Below are positions 36,758 through 45,816 of a stretch of DNA of 64,000 nt, piece by piece. Location: assembly GCA_014237855.1 (NCBI GenBank), contig JABACD010000005.1:124001-188000 (forward strand). Direction: 5' to 3'. The position numbers and the translations under genes were made by a program. How positions within the stretch are numbered: the first letter of the stretch is position 1; the number at the start of each line of letters is the position of its first letter. The DNA comes from Planctomycetota bacterium. GTDB lineage: Bacteria; Planctomycetota; UBA1135; GCA-002686595. The notes beneath the pieces are model-generated. The model did no database searches and was not told where the DNA came from. It saw only the letters and a list, made by a program, of their open reading frames with translations.

Positions 36758-37603
36758 GTGCGCCTGACCTTCGAGAATCATGACCGCGACCTGGCCGGCC
36801 TGACCCACGTCTACCCTGTCGTGTCCCGCCGGGCTCGAGGAGTCTCGATCGGGATCAACCTGAACCCGAACAACGCCTGCAACTTTCGTTGCGTCTACTG
36901 TCAGGTACCGGGCCTGGTCTACGGCAAGGCACCCCAAATCGATCTCGAGCTGCTAGCTCGGGAGCTGGATTCCTTTCTCGAGTGGGTCGTCAATGGTGAC
37001 TTCATGGAGCGTGTTGTTCCCCACGAGTCTCGCCGGTTGAATGATCTGGCCTTCTCCGGCAACGGCGAGCCCACCTCGGCCGGTCGGTTTGATGAGATTG
37101 TCAACCTCGTTGGACAGTTGATGCACCAGCACGGCCTGCTGCCTGGCACCAAGCTGGTCCTCATCACCAATGGCTCCCTGGCGCGACAGGCCCGGGTCCA
37201 GGCCGGACTCACCGCACTGGCAGGACTGAACGGCGAGGTGTGGTTCAAGCTCGACTCCGCCACCGCGCAGGGCCAGCAGCTCATCAATAACCACGAAGGA
37301 AGTCCGGAGCAGCTGAAGCTCAACTTCGCGGCGGCTGCTCGGTCCTGTCCCACCTGGCTTCAGACCTGCGTCTTCGGCCGCAACGGTCAGGCACCCACCG
37401 AAGAGGAGCAGGAGGCCTACCTGGAGTTCCTGCGCTGGATCCGCGCGGAGCAACTCCCCCTGGAGGGAGTCTTGCTCTATGGCCTCGCACGAGAGTCTCA
37501 TCAGCCGGAGGCGGGAGAGCTCTCGCGTCTCGGCGACTCCTGGCTGGAAGCCTATGCGGATCGCATGCGAGGCGAGGGCGTCGAGGTGCGCGTCAGCCCA
37601 TGA
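36758..37603 (+). CDS. COG0731-like radical SAM enzyme
   Basis: 281 aa starting at GTG (MRLTFENHDRD); a TTG 15 bp upstream lies inside the preceding terminator's T-tract and is less likely. Cluster cysteines Cys41, Cys45 and Cys48 are in NNACNFRCVYCQVP; FSGNGEPTSAGRF is the SAM-binding GGEP-type motif of the COG0731 (wyosine-base synthetase-like) group. It is shorter than TYW1 and lacks a flavodoxin domain. The bacterial function is unclear; tRNA modification is one possibility. It is followed 25 bp later by a small methylase gene. Confidence 0.8.
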   Translation: MRLTFENHDRDLAGLTHVYPVVSRRARGVSIGINLNPNNACNFRCVYCQVPGLVYGKAPQIDLELLARELDSFLEWVVNGDFMERVVPHESRRLNDLAFSGNGEPTSAGRFDEIVNLVGQLMHQHGLLPGTKLVLITNGSLARQARVQAGLTALAGLNGEVWFKLDSATAQGQQLINNHEGSPEQLKLNFAAAARSCPTWLQTCVFGRNGQAPTEEEQEAYLEFLRWIRAEQLPLEGVLLYGLARESHQPEAGELSRLGDSWLEAYADRMRGEGVEVRVSP

Positions 37604-37628
37604 GACGACTCGATGGTCACCAGCACCC

Positions 37629-38222
37629 GTGTGGCTCTCGCCCTTGAAGCTGATCACCCACTGGGTACACGATGGACTCCGCTCCCACCTCCGACCAGGG
37701 GACTGGGTCGTGGATGCGACCCTCGGAAACGGCCATGACGCGGCCTCTCTTGCACAGTGCGTCGGCCCCTCAGGGCACGTGTGGGGCTTCGACGTTCAGG
37801 CCGCCGCCCTGGACTCTGCACGAGCGCGGCTGGGAGACCATCCCGCCTTCGAGGCGATTCACGCTGACCATGCGCGCCTGGCCGAGCAACTACCCGAGGA
37901 GGCCAGAAGGAGACTACGAGCCGTCGTCTTCAACCTTGGCTACCTGCCTGGCGGCGATCATCGTGTGACCACCACGCCCGACAGCACCCTCAAGGCCCTG
38001 GCCGCGGCTATCGAGTGGCTGGCGGACGGCGGGGTGCTCTGCTGCACCTGCTATCCCGGGCACCAGGGCGGCGAGTCCGAGTGTCATGCAGTACTAGATT
38101 GGTTCGATAGCCTGCCCTCCCACCGCGGGGCGCTGACACGTATCGAGAGCCCGAACACGTCAGCTCCCTCTCCTTTCTGTCTGTGGTTCGAGCTCCACAG
38201 CTCGCCTACCCCGGCTCACTGA
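37629..38222 (+). CDS. YtqB-like class I SAM methyltransferase
   Basis: 197 aa from GTG; a TTG at 37644 is an equal alternative (192 aa). SAM-binding motif I is DATLGNGHDAASLA, and the diagnostic FNLGYLPGGDH loop and TCYPGHQGGE motif match PF06962, the putative rRNA methylase/YtqB (MnmM-like) family, which in several bacteria modifies tRNA wobble uridine. That would fit a tRNA-related partner upstream. The 3' end overlaps the convergent fadD stop by 7 bp. Confidence 0.85.
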   Translation: MWLSPLKLITHWVHDGLRSHLRPGDWVVDATLGNGHDAASLAQCVGPSGHVWGFDVQAAALDSARARLGDHPAFEAIHADHARLAEQLPEEARRRLRAVVFNLGYLPGGDHRVTTTPDSTLKALAAAIEWLADGGVLCCTCYPGHQGGESECHAVLDWFDSLPSHRGALTRIESPNTSAPSPFCLWFELHSSPTPAH

Positions 38223-39925
38223 TCCCTGGCAGCCAGCTCGCGATCCCGAAGTTCCCTGCGTAGCACCTTCATCACCGAGGACTTGGGTAGCTCGTCGAGA
38301 AACTCCACCTCCCGGGGAATCTTGTAGGAGGCAAGAGACTCGCGGCAGTAGACCTCGATCTTGTCCCTGGTCAGGCTCTTGCCTGGCTGCAGCACGATGA
38401 ACGACTTGACCGTCTCTCCTCGCTTCTCATCAGGAATTCCGATCGTAGCTGCCTCGAGGATGTCCGGGTGGGCCATCAAGACGCTGTCAACCTCATCCGG
38501 ATAGACCTTGAAGCCACCGGCCGAGATCATGTCCTTCTTCCGACCAACGATCCGGACATAACCATCCTCGTCCAGGGTGGCCAGGTCGCCAGTGTGCAAC
38601 CAGCCATCAATGATGGTCATGCTGGTCTCATCCTCTCTCTTCCAATAGCCGCGTGTTACCTGCGGACCGCGCAGCACGAGTTCACCCTCTTCGCCCGTCG
38701 GAAGCTCGATCGAGGGATCCTCGGGATCGAGGATCCGCAGATCCGTATCGGGCACCGGGATTCCAACCGTTCCGATCTTGCGCAGGCCGTTGAGAGGATT
38801 GACTGTTGCGACCGGGGAGGTCTCACTCATTCCGAAGCCCTCGACGATCCGTGCCCCTGTCAGCGCCTCGAAGCGCTCGAGGACATCGATGGCAATCGGC
38901 GCAGAGCCGGAGAAGCAGGACTTCAGGCTGGAGACATCGATGTTCTCGATTCCCGGGTAGTTATTCAGACCATTGAAGAGTGCGGGGACCCCTGGAAATA
39001 GGGTCACCCTGTGCTTGGTGATGTTCTTCACCAGGCTGTCGAAGTCTCTTGGATTTGGCATCAGCACCATTGCTGCCCCTGAGGACACGGCCCAGTTCAT
39101 TCCAACCGTCATGCCAAAGACATGGAACAGCGGCAGACAGATCAGGATGACCTCCCGTCCCGGTTCCAGGCCTGTGAACCAGGAGTTGATCTGTTGCACG
39201 TTCACGGAGAGGTTTCGGTGGGAGAGGATGGCGCCCTTCGAAACACCCGTGGTTCCGCCCGTGTACTGCAGAACAGCGATGTCCTCGCCGTCAATGTCCG
39301 GCCGCGGAGCTTGTTCGGTCGTCTTCTTGATCAGCTCCTTGAAGAAGTAGACGCCTGGTTCACGCTTCACCTTGGCCCATACCGGTGGGACCTGCTTCTT
39401 GAGCTTCAGGGGGGCGAGCAGGTTCAGCGGAAACCCCAGGTACTCGGGAATTGAAGCGATGATGTAGTTCTCGGGCGGAAGCTCTCCCCTGATATCACGG
39501 ATCTTCTGGTCCCAGATGAAGTCCGCCACCACGGCAAGGCAGCAGCCTGCATCCTCCCACTGATGCTTGATTTCCCTCGGGGTGTAGAGCGGATTGGTGA
39601 GAACGACCTCCGCACCGATCATCAGGGCTGCGTGGTAGGCGATCACGGTCTGGGGAAGAGTCGGTAGCTGAATCGCTACCCGCTTCCCAGGTCGAACCCC
39701 CAGCCTCGACATGGCGCGGCCAAGCCGCGATGCCTGGTCCAACAGCTCAGCGTAGGTCAGCTGGCAGTTCATGAAGACCACGGCCTTACGATCCCCGAAA
39801 CGCTGAGCGGTCTTCTCCAGGAAGTCGACCACGGTCTCGGAGGTGTATTGAATTGAGGACGGGACACCGTCCTCGTAGTGCGCGTGCCAGCTGCGTTGAT
39901 CCATGCGTGGAATCTGAAGGCTCAC
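38216..39925 (-). CDS. fadD: Long-chain fatty acid-CoA ligase
   Basis: 569 aa. An AMP-binding adenylating enzyme with motif YTGGTTGVSKGA, the FACS-type GWLHTGDLATLDEDGYVRI and catalytic-Lys region SSVMKVLRREL near the C-terminus. It activates fatty acids to acyl-CoA for beta-oxidation or lipid synthesis. The N-terminal segment VPSSIQYTSETVVDFLEKTA and overall length match FadD-like long-chain enzymes, though chain specificity is inferred. The nearest upstream same-strand gene, cnoX, ends 109 bp away. Confidence 0.92.
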   Translation of the reverse strand: MSLQIPRMDQRSWHAHYEDGVPSSIQYTSETVVDFLEKTAQRFGDRKAVVFMNCQLTYAELLDQASRLGRAMSRLGVRPGKRVAIQLPTLPQTVIAYHAALMIGAEVVLTNPLYTPREIKHQWEDAGCCLAVVADFIWDQKIRDIRGELPPENYIIASIPEYLGFPLNLLAPLKLKKQVPPVWAKVKREPGVYFFKELIKKTTEQAPRPDIDGEDIAVLQYTGGTTGVSKGAILSHRNLSVNVQQINSWFTGLEPGREVILICLPLFHVFGMTVGMNWAVSSGAAMVLMPNPRDFDSLVKNITKHRVTLFPGVPALFNGLNNYPGIENIDVSSLKSCFSGSAPIAIDVLERFEALTGARIVEGFGMSETSPVATVNPLNGLRKIGTVGIPVPDTDLRILDPEDPSIELPTGEEGELVLRGPQVTRGYWKREDETSMTIIDGWLHTGDLATLDEDGYVRIVGRKKDMISAGGFKVYPDEVDSVLMAHPDILEAATIGIPDEKRGETVKSFIVLQPGKSLTRDKIEVYCRESLASYKIPREVEFLDELPKSSVMKVLRRELRDRELAARDQ

Positions 39926-40034
39926 TCAGAGCGCGAACGACCCATCAGCCGCTCGACGACCCCCGAGTTAACGCATCTGAAGGCCGGGCGCAAACGCCTC
40001 CCGCAAACTTCCCGCCCGCTTGAGAGCCAGAACG

Positions 40035-40262
40035 TCAGGAGCAGAGCAGAACAGACAGGCGTTGCTGGAACTCCACGGTCAGGGGCTCCTGGGGCCCGAG
40101 GGCCTGAAACACCTCGATCATGGCCCGCCGGGGCGCATCTTCCTGGAAGTGAATGTCTCGCATGGCCGCTTCCAGGAGCTCCTCCAGCCCCTGTTCGGTC
40201 TTGCCCGCGGCCACCAGTGCCTTGCCCAGCTCGATGCGCTTGCCAACGTCCCTGGGATCCTT
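40035..40262 (-). pseudogene. Detached C-terminal part of cnoX, after an in-frame stop
   Basis: Reading on past the TAG that ends cnoX gives 75 codons in the same frame, to a TGA at 40035-40037. Their product has the family's C-terminal TPR segment: LGKALVAAGKTEQGLEELLE and the closing ALGPQEPLTVEFQQRLSVLL, where LGP-(D/E)PLT and the Leu/Leu end are typical of YbbN. So the stop at 40263 splits an otherwise intact gene. It may be a real nonsense mutation (e.g. GAG to TAG), read-through, or an assembly error. Confidence 0.85.
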
Positions 40263-40895
40263 CTAGAGCTCGGCACGCAGGGCCTCTTCATCGCCGGAGT
40301 TCTCGATCAGATCGAAGCGGGCAGCCACACCTCGAGCCTCTTCGCTCTCTCGATCAGCCTCGGAAAGGCCATCGAAGACCTCTCTGGCACTCTCCAGGTC
40401 ATCAGCACCGATCAGGAGCCCCGCCAGCGCCACTCGCACCTGGGCATCCTCAGGGTTGTCCTCCAACCAGCCACTGAGCAGGCCAACCGCCGCGACGATT
40501 TCTCCAGCTTCCTCAAGCTCCCTTGCGGCATCGACGGGACTCCCCGTCCCGCTCGTGAGCCCGTTCTTGTCGAGGAACTCTCGCACTTCCTTATCGGACT
40601 TGACACCGGTGAAGGCGTCCACCGGTTGGCCATCCACCACCAGAACCACCGTCGGGACACTCTGGATGCGAAACGCCTGGGCGACCTCTGGACTGGCGTC
40701 GATGTCGATCTTTGCCAGGAGGAAGGAGCCGCCGTAGTCCTCGGCAACCCGCTCCAGGACGGGGCCCAGGCTCTTGCATGGCTCGCACCAGGTGGCCCAG
40801 AAGTCCACCAGGACCGGCCCCTGCAGTGAGCCCTGTAGCACGATCTGCTCGAAGTTGCGGATGTCGACGTCGATGACGTGGGAGGATGCAGTCAT
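40263..40895 (-). CDS. cnoX: Thioredoxin-fold co-chaperone CnoX/YbbN, truncated by in-frame TAG
   Basis: 210 aa before the TAG. The first ~110 residues are a thioredoxin domain with active site WCEPC (Cys37, Cys40), so it has the full CxxC, unlike the SxxC of E. coli CnoX. A helical TPR-like region follows (about 120-205). CnoX holds unfolded clients under oxidative stress and passes them to DnaK/GroEL. The missing final ~75 residues, present downstream in the same frame, form the end of the TPR. It lies 37 bp after the HEAT gene of the ABC/DUF3299 operon. Start ATG is clear. Confidence 0.9.
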   Translation of the reverse strand: MTASSHVIDVDIRNFEQIVLQGSLQGPVLVDFWATWCEPCKSLGPVLERVAEDYGGSFLLAKIDIDASPEVAQAFRIQSVPTVVLVVDGQPVDAFTGVKSDKEVREFLDKNGLTSGTGSPVDAARELEEAGEIVAAVGLLSGWLEDNPEDAQVRVALAGLLIGADDLESAREVFDGLSEADRESEEARGVAARFDLIENSGDEEALRAEL

Positions 40896-40932
40896 ATCAG
40901 GTTCGTTCTCGCGAGATCATTGAAAGGAGCAC

Positions 40933-42237
40933 TCAGTACTCGCCACCGATCGATTGGAGCGCCTGTTCTACGCGCTCACGCAGCTCGATGCCACGCACGT
41001 CTCTCGGTTGCTCACGCTGCTCTAGCTGCCAGACCCCCCCCTCGGGAATCGAATTCACGAGGAGCTTCACCGCCCGGTCGAGGGGTGCCGGCCGCAGATC
41101 GGGGATCGCGGCAGGCCCCTTGGAGACGAGGAAGTTCTCCACCTCACCATCGGGGCCCGTCAGGCGAAGCTGCTCGATGTCACAGCCTGAGGCGCCCCAG
41201 TAACGCTCATCACCCAGATCTGCCCAGCACTCGGCGAGACCTTTCTCAAGCGCTGCAACGGTTCCCGGAGGCAGGGGAATCTCCAGCGGCCTGGAGGTCC
41301 CAACGTGGAGTACATCAGCCCTGTTCCAGCTGAGGAAGAACTCACCCCTGCGACAGGAGCGCAGCTCGAGCCCGATGACGTTGCCATCGATCTCGCGGCC
41401 GGCCAGAGCCTGGGGCGGCAAGATCGGAAACTGGCCATCTGCTCGCTTGACGAGATCCTCGCTGATCAGCTCGATAGCTCGTGCGTTCTCCGGATCATCG
41501 GGAGAATTCTCTGCCTTGTAGCCGTGCAGGTCTCCGAGACGCTTCGCCAGCAAGCGGGCCGAGAGAAAGCGTGCCTGTTCGCCAAAGGGTAGGCGGAAGT
41601 AGCGATCCGTTCTCCGCAGGTCCTCCAAGAGCCACAGCAAGTAACCCGACTGACCCCAATCATCGAGCAAGGCGACGCCAGATCGTCTGACACGATCATT
41701 GGGTTCGATGCGCAGGCGATCGGAGAGGACCTTGATCTCCTCTGAACTCCCCTCTCCTACCGTACCCAAGGCCTCGATGGCCGCGACGCGTACGGGTGCC
41801 AGCTGATCGGCGAGCAATTCCCAGAAGATCGGGGCCTCGGCAGTCAAGGCCGTGCCCGCGAGGGCCCTCGCGGCGGCTCCACGCCAGGGAAAGTCCAGCT
41901 CGCTCAGCTGAGTCCAGAGGCGTGCCCGCAGACCGGGGTCCTCGAAGTCCGCCAGCACCTCGACCAGGTGTGGGCCCAAGTCGGCCATCCCCTCGCCCTG
42001 CTCACCACAAGCGGCCCGCAGTCTGGTCGCGGCTGGCTCGCCGAGCTTGACCAGACGCCTGGCGGCCTGGGGCCGCACCGGCATGCGGCCCGTACGGGCA
42101 AGGCCAATGTACTTCTCGATCTTGGCTTCGATCTCGGAGTCGACCTGCGCCACGGACTCGTCGGCACCTTGACCATCGTCAGCCCCCCGAGCAATGGGGA
42201 TCGCGAGGGCCAGCAAGAAGAGGGCGCCAACGCTCAT
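40933..42237 (-). CDS. Exported HEAT-repeat protein
   Basis: 434 aa with a signal peptide (MSVGALFLLALAIPIARG). An alpha-solenoid with HEAT/PBS-lyase-like repeats runs to about residue 230 (e.g. AAIEALGTVGEGSSEEIKVL and KLGEPAATRLRAACGE); after that comes a mixed region without clear repeats (VIGLELRSCRRGEFFLSWN). The ATGA overlap with the DUF3299-like gene upstream implies coupled translation and a shared role. No catalytic motif is seen. It may be a scaffold in the periplasm for the neighbouring system. Confidence 0.82.
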   Translation of the reverse strand: MSVGALFLLALAIPIARGADDGQGADESVAQVDSEIEAKIEKYIGLARTGRMPVRPQAARRLVKLGEPAATRLRAACGEQGEGMADLGPHLVEVLADFEDPGLRARLWTQLSELDFPWRGAAARALAGTALTAEAPIFWELLADQLAPVRVAAIEALGTVGEGSSEEIKVLSDRLRIEPNDRVRRSGVALLDDWGQSGYLLWLLEDLRRTDRYFRLPFGEQARFLSARLLAKRLGDLHGYKAENSPDDPENARAIELISEDLVKRADGQFPILPPQALAGREIDGNVIGLELRSCRRGEFFLSWNRADVLHVGTSRPLEIPLPPGTVAALEKGLAECWADLGDERYWGASGCDIEQLRLTGPDGEVENFLVSKGPAAIPDLRPAPLDRAVKLLVNSIPEGGVWQLEQREQPRDVRGIELRERVEQALQSIGGEY

Positions 42238-42689
42238 CGGCCGAGCTTCTCGATCTTCAGACGATAGAGGCTCTCAATGAAGCCATCCTCGTCTTCCTTC
42301 TCGCTGACCTCGAACTCACCGGTCAGGGTCAGCTCACCGGGATCAAAGGAGGTCGTGCCATCGGTCAGCGTGACTCTCACGAAGTGCTGCAGCTTGCTCG
42401 TCCCACAGCCGCAGGAGTCGTCTGTCAGATCGAACCAGGAGGCACCTTCCTCGGTCCCGTTGCGCATGTAGCCACTGATCTCGACGCGCTGCCCGTCGTA
42501 AGCCTTGATCTCCTCGGGGATCTCCTCTCCCGGATCCCACTCGATGTTGTTGAGCTTCTGCATGCTGACCTCGAGCGCATCATCGAGAGCCGCCGGGGCT
42601 GCCGCCGCCATCAAACAGATCATCAGACTCGCAAGGACCGAGCAGAGGCTCCTCGAGGAGCGGCGAGGCTGAGGGAGAGAGAGGATCAT
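42234..42689 (-). CDS. Small DUF3299-like secreted protein
   Basis: 151 aa from the ATG giving MILSLPQPRRSSRSLCSVLA, then a hydrophobic stretch that ends in AAPAAL, a likely signal peptide or uncleaved anchor. The mature part has the DUF3299-type core: IKAYDGQRVEISGYMRNG and a CGCGTSK cysteine pair, then a five-strand pattern to the end. The corresponding motif of the next protein (GREVSIVGYMIPGE) is clearly related. DUF3299 proteins are often found beside ABC transporters of metal-linked loci. A longer start is possible, but the extension is unlike a signal. Confidence 0.75.
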   Translation of the reverse strand: MILSLPQPRRSSRSLCSVLASLMICLMAAAAPAALDDALEVSMQKLNNIEWDPGEEIPEEIKAYDGQRVEISGYMRNGTEEGASWFDLTDDSCGCGTSKLQHFVRVTLTDGTTSFDPGELTLTGEFEVSEKEDEDGFIESLYRLKIEKLGR

Positions 42690-42795
42690 ACGAGAGAGTC
42701 TCAGGGGTCGAGGGGTCGGAGGAACCGGCTCACTCGACCTGCATTTCATCCTGTTTCTAGACCCATGGATCTCGGGTGTCAAGGCAGGCAGGAAC

Positions 42796-43566
42796 TCAAT
42801 CCTCCAGCTGCGCTTCCGTGGCCTTCATCCTGTAGATCCCGAGCGCGAATCCCGCCTCGTCCTGATCTCCGCCCAAGGTCATGACCCCGGTGACACGCAT
42901 GGGCATGTAGGCCCGATACTCTGCCTCCGCATCCTCTTCCATGATCACGTCGACCCACTCATCTGGCATCGGGGCTCCGCCAAAGCAACAGCCCATGAGA
43001 TCTCGAACGAGCATGAAGTCTCGCACGTTTCCACGGTCGATCTCACCGGGAATCATGTAGCCGACGATCGAGACCTCGCGGCCATCGAGGCGCTTGATGT
43101 CCTCTGGAAACTCGAGGTAGTCCTTGTCCTCCCCCTCGTAGTCCTCAGGAAAGAGCATGTAGTCGAGAATCGCATCGACGTCATAGTCGATCAGAGAGAG
43201 ATCCTGATAGGTGAGTTCGATTGGCCCCTCGGGTTCGTCGTCCACCTCCTCCTTGGCCTCGGGCTCGTCCGGCTGGCCCTCCTCCAAGACGACGACTTCG
43301 GCTACCTCCAGCGGCTCCACCAGGTCCAACGGCTGATCCTCGCCGACCACGAAGGGATCCTCGGTGAGGGCTTCCATGGAGGTCTCAGCTGCTCGCTCTG
43401 CGTCTTTGAGCGAGACGATCTCGGGCTCCGCAAGCACGGGATCCTCCGAGCCGTCGATCAAGGTGCCCTGAACGGGCAGCGTCGGCAAGACACTTACCTC
43501 GACCGTCTCACCGCAAGCAGTGAGCAGCACAGAGAAGGCGAGCAGTTTCGTGAGAAGGCAGTTCAC
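42796..43566 (-). CDS. DUF3299-family lipoprotein
   Basis: 256 aa starting at GTG. The lipobox LLTAC (Cys18) marks a lipoprotein. A long acidic linker (about 40-120, rich in Glu, Pro and Val) separates the anchor from a C-terminal DUF3299 domain: RLDGREVSIVGYMIPGEIDR, then DLMGCCFGGAPMP with two adjacent cysteines, and MRVTGVMTLG. The Cys pair and acidic region suggest metal binding, but this is inference. It follows the permease by 20 bp and is followed, 106 bp on, by a shorter relative. Confidence 0.82.
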   Translation of the reverse strand: MNCLLTKLLAFSVLLTACGETVEVSVLPTLPVQGTLIDGSEDPVLAEPEIVSLKDAERAAETSMEALTEDPFVVGEDQPLDLVEPLEVAEVVVLEEGQPDEPEAKEEVDDEPEGPIELTYQDLSLIDYDVDAILDYMLFPEDYEGEDKDYLEFPEDIKRLDGREVSIVGYMIPGEIDRGNVRDFMLVRDLMGCCFGGAPMPDEWVDVIMEEDAEAEYRAYMPMRVTGVMTLGGDQDEAGFALGIYRMKATEAQLED

Positions 43567-43586
43567 ATCTGGAGAATCATCGTGGA

Positions 43587-44858
43587 TCAGTGATCCCTCG
43601 AGAGGGTTTGGGCCACGTCCGTCACGTAGGCCTTCACCGCAGGTAGGATACCTGCAATTCCACCGGCCAGGAGCATGCCCAGTGGAGTCCAGAGGAAGGC
43701 GTCATGCCAGACCCAGATATCGAGGGCAACACCGGTCTGATCCCGAACGATCGTACCTGCACCGATCATGATCATGGCGAAGACTGCGAACCCGACCAAG
43801 CTGCCAAGGGCTGCAATCGTCCCGGCCTCCAGCAAGATGACAGTGAACAAGGTACGTCTGGGCGCGCCGAGAGAGCGCAAGATGGCGAACTCGCGGCGGC
43901 GCTCGTTCATCGTGTTGTAGAGGCTCGCGAGGATCGAGCCCATGGCCACCACCATCACGAGGTAGGCCACGAACTCGAGGATCCGGTTGACCCAGCCGAG
44001 CTTGTCGAGGAGCTCAGCCATCGTTGCTCCGATGGGCCAGGCCAGGGTCGCCTCCTTTCCGCTGTTGTTGTATTGCTCGCTCATGCGGAATCCGGAGCCA
44101 CGCCCCTGCAGCTTGAGCATGACCGCACTCAGCTCCTTGTGCTCCGAGTCGATGACCACACCATCCTCCGGAACGTACTTCTCGCCGCTCCCACGAAGCT
44201 TGTGGCCGCTCATCCGAAAGATCCCCTCGACCGGAATCCAGATCACGCGATCATTGGGAGTGTTGCTGTTCTCCAGCACTCCACAGACCACGTACTCTTC
44301 CTCGTGGACATGCCCTGCGAGCTGGCTTCTTCCGATGCCATGGCTCGGCTGGAAGGTCGACCCGACCTTGAGACCGGTCTCCCGAGCAACTCGAGCCCCG
44401 ACCACTGCCTCTCGACGCCTTGGGTCGAAGGGACGGCCGCCAGGCATGAAGGTCAGAGGCCTGCCCTTCTCGTACTCGAAGTCCGTGAAGATCTCGGGGC
44501 TCGTGCCGACAATTCGGAAGCCCCGGTAGTTGTCGCCCAGTGCGTAGGGTATCGCGAGCTCAACCCGCGAGTCCTCGAGAAGATCCTCGTAGATCCGCCA
44601 TGAGATGTTGCCGGGGGAGGTCTCGAGATGGAAGACCGTGTTCAGCACCAGCTGCATCTGGCTCCCCCGTGCACCCAGCACGGCGTCGAAGCCGAGCGGC
44701 CCCCCGGCAAAAGCATTGCGGCTCTGAAGGCTGACCGCGAAGACCGCCATCACGAGGCCGGTTGCCAGAGCCGTCGAGAGCACCGTCACGCTGGTCGAGA
44801 GCAGGTGTGTTCGAAGGCTTCGAGCCACCAGCATCGCCAGGCCACGCAGGTAGCCCAT
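43587..44858 (-). CDS. ABC transporter permease, FtsX/LolC/MacB type
   Basis: 423 aa from an ATG that overlaps the ATPase stop (TGATG). Layout is one N-terminal helix (about 20-42), a large periplasmic domain (45-290) and three C-terminal helices, which is typical of MacB/LolC/FtsX permeases; the C-terminal region has ERRREFAILRSLGAPRRTLF, the family's coupling motif. MacB-like systems do not transport through the membrane plane but act mechanically on periplasmic substrates. The partner ATPase is immediately upstream. Confidence 0.9.
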   Translation of the reverse strand: MGYLRGLAMLVARSLRTHLLSTSVTVLSTALATGLVMAVFAVSLQSRNAFAGGPLGFDAVLGARGSQMQLVLNTVFHLETSPGNISWRIYEDLLEDSRVELAIPYALGDNYRGFRIVGTSPEIFTDFEYEKGRPLTFMPGGRPFDPRRREAVVGARVARETGLKVGSTFQPSHGIGRSQLAGHVHEEEYVVCGVLENSNTPNDRVIWIPVEGIFRMSGHKLRGSGEKYVPEDGVVIDSEHKELSAVMLKLQGRGSGFRMSEQYNNSGKEATLAWPIGATMAELLDKLGWVNRILEFVAYLVMVVAMGSILASLYNTMNERRREFAILRSLGAPRRTLFTVILLEAGTIAALGSLVGFAVFAMIMIGAGTIVRDQTGVALDIWVWHDAFLWTPLGMLLAGGIAGILPAVKAYVTDVAQTLSRDH

Positions 44859-45547
44859 CACGACTCTCCCCCCACTGCCTGACGCGCAGCGCGGTTGACT
44901 TCGGCGAGCTCCAGACGACGGTCGAGACCGTCCAGTACCGCATCGTCATGACTGACCAGGAGCAGCGCGGCCCCCTGCTCGCGGCAGGCACCGCGCATCA
45001 GGGTCAAGGCCTCGTCCGCATTCCGCAGGTCCAGGCTGCCTGTCGGCTCGTCGGCCAGGATCAACCTCGGCTTGCCCGCCAGAGCTCGTGCCAGGGCGAC
45101 GCGCTGTCTCTGCCCGATCGAGAGCTGATGCGGCCGATGGCCGAGCCGATCTCCAAGCCCCAGCGTCTCGAGCAAGGAGCGGGCCGTGCGCGTATCCGGC
45201 CCTGGGCCGAACATCATCCCCAGCAGCACGTTCTCGAGAGCTGTGTAGCCATCGAGGAGGAAGAAGCTCTGGAAGACGTAGCCGATCTCATTGGCACGAA
45301 AGCGGTCACGCCTGGAGTCCGAGAGCCCTACCAGCTCCTGGCCGTCGAAGAGGATCGATCCGCTGTCGGGAGTCAGGATCCCGGCGATCAGGTTCAGAAA
45401 GGTTGTCTTACCACTCCCGCTTCGACCGGCGAGAGCCAGCTGTTCCTGGTGCTCGAGCTCGAAGCTGGGGACATCGACGACCGTCGAGGTCTGTCCGTCC
45501 GGGTCGACGTAGGTCTTCTTGAGGTCTGTGATCTGAAGCAGGGGCAT
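44858..45547 (-). CDS. ABC transporter ATPase, LolD/MacB type
   Basis: 229 aa. Walker A GRSGSGKT (41-48), Q-loop [17 protein letters not shown], signature [15 protein letters not shown] (the usual LSGGQ is LSIGQ) and Walker [13 protein letters not shown], then H-loop LLVSHD. It powers the FtsX-like permease that follows. The family includes LolD and MacB, and in some bacteria the same kind of pair sits in zinc-regulated loci with DUF3299 genes, which is why I suspect a metal link. Start ATG is clear. Confidence 0.93.
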   Translation of the reverse strand: MPLLQITDLKKTYVDPDGQTSTVVDVPSFELEHQEQLALAGRSGSGKTTFLNLIAGILTPDSGSILFDGQELVGLSDSRRDRFRANEIGYVFQSFFLLDGYTALENVLLGMMFGPGPDTRTARSLLETLGLGDRLGHRPHQLSIGQRQRVALARALAGKPRLILADEPTGSLDLRNADEALTLMRGACREQGAALLLVSHDDAVLDGLDRRLELAEVNRAARQAVGGES

Positions 45548-45816
45548 GGGGAGCAGAGTGTAAGCGCTCGAAGGCTGGAACTGAACGCCCCATGATCAGT
45601 CGCCGGACTCCCGCGCAGTCCAGACCCACGGGTACACAAGGCAGGCTCTCCCCGTGGCGCCCCCCCTGCCCTCAAGCCCCCCCGAACTGACCCCGTCCTG
45701 GTTGAAGAGTCCTGATGGCCTGCTCCAAGGAACTTGCTGCCCCACGAACACCACCGGAAGTCTCTCCCCTGACTCTCCTCTGGCGGTGCCTCCGCGAGAC
45801 CGGTACTGTCCCAGGC

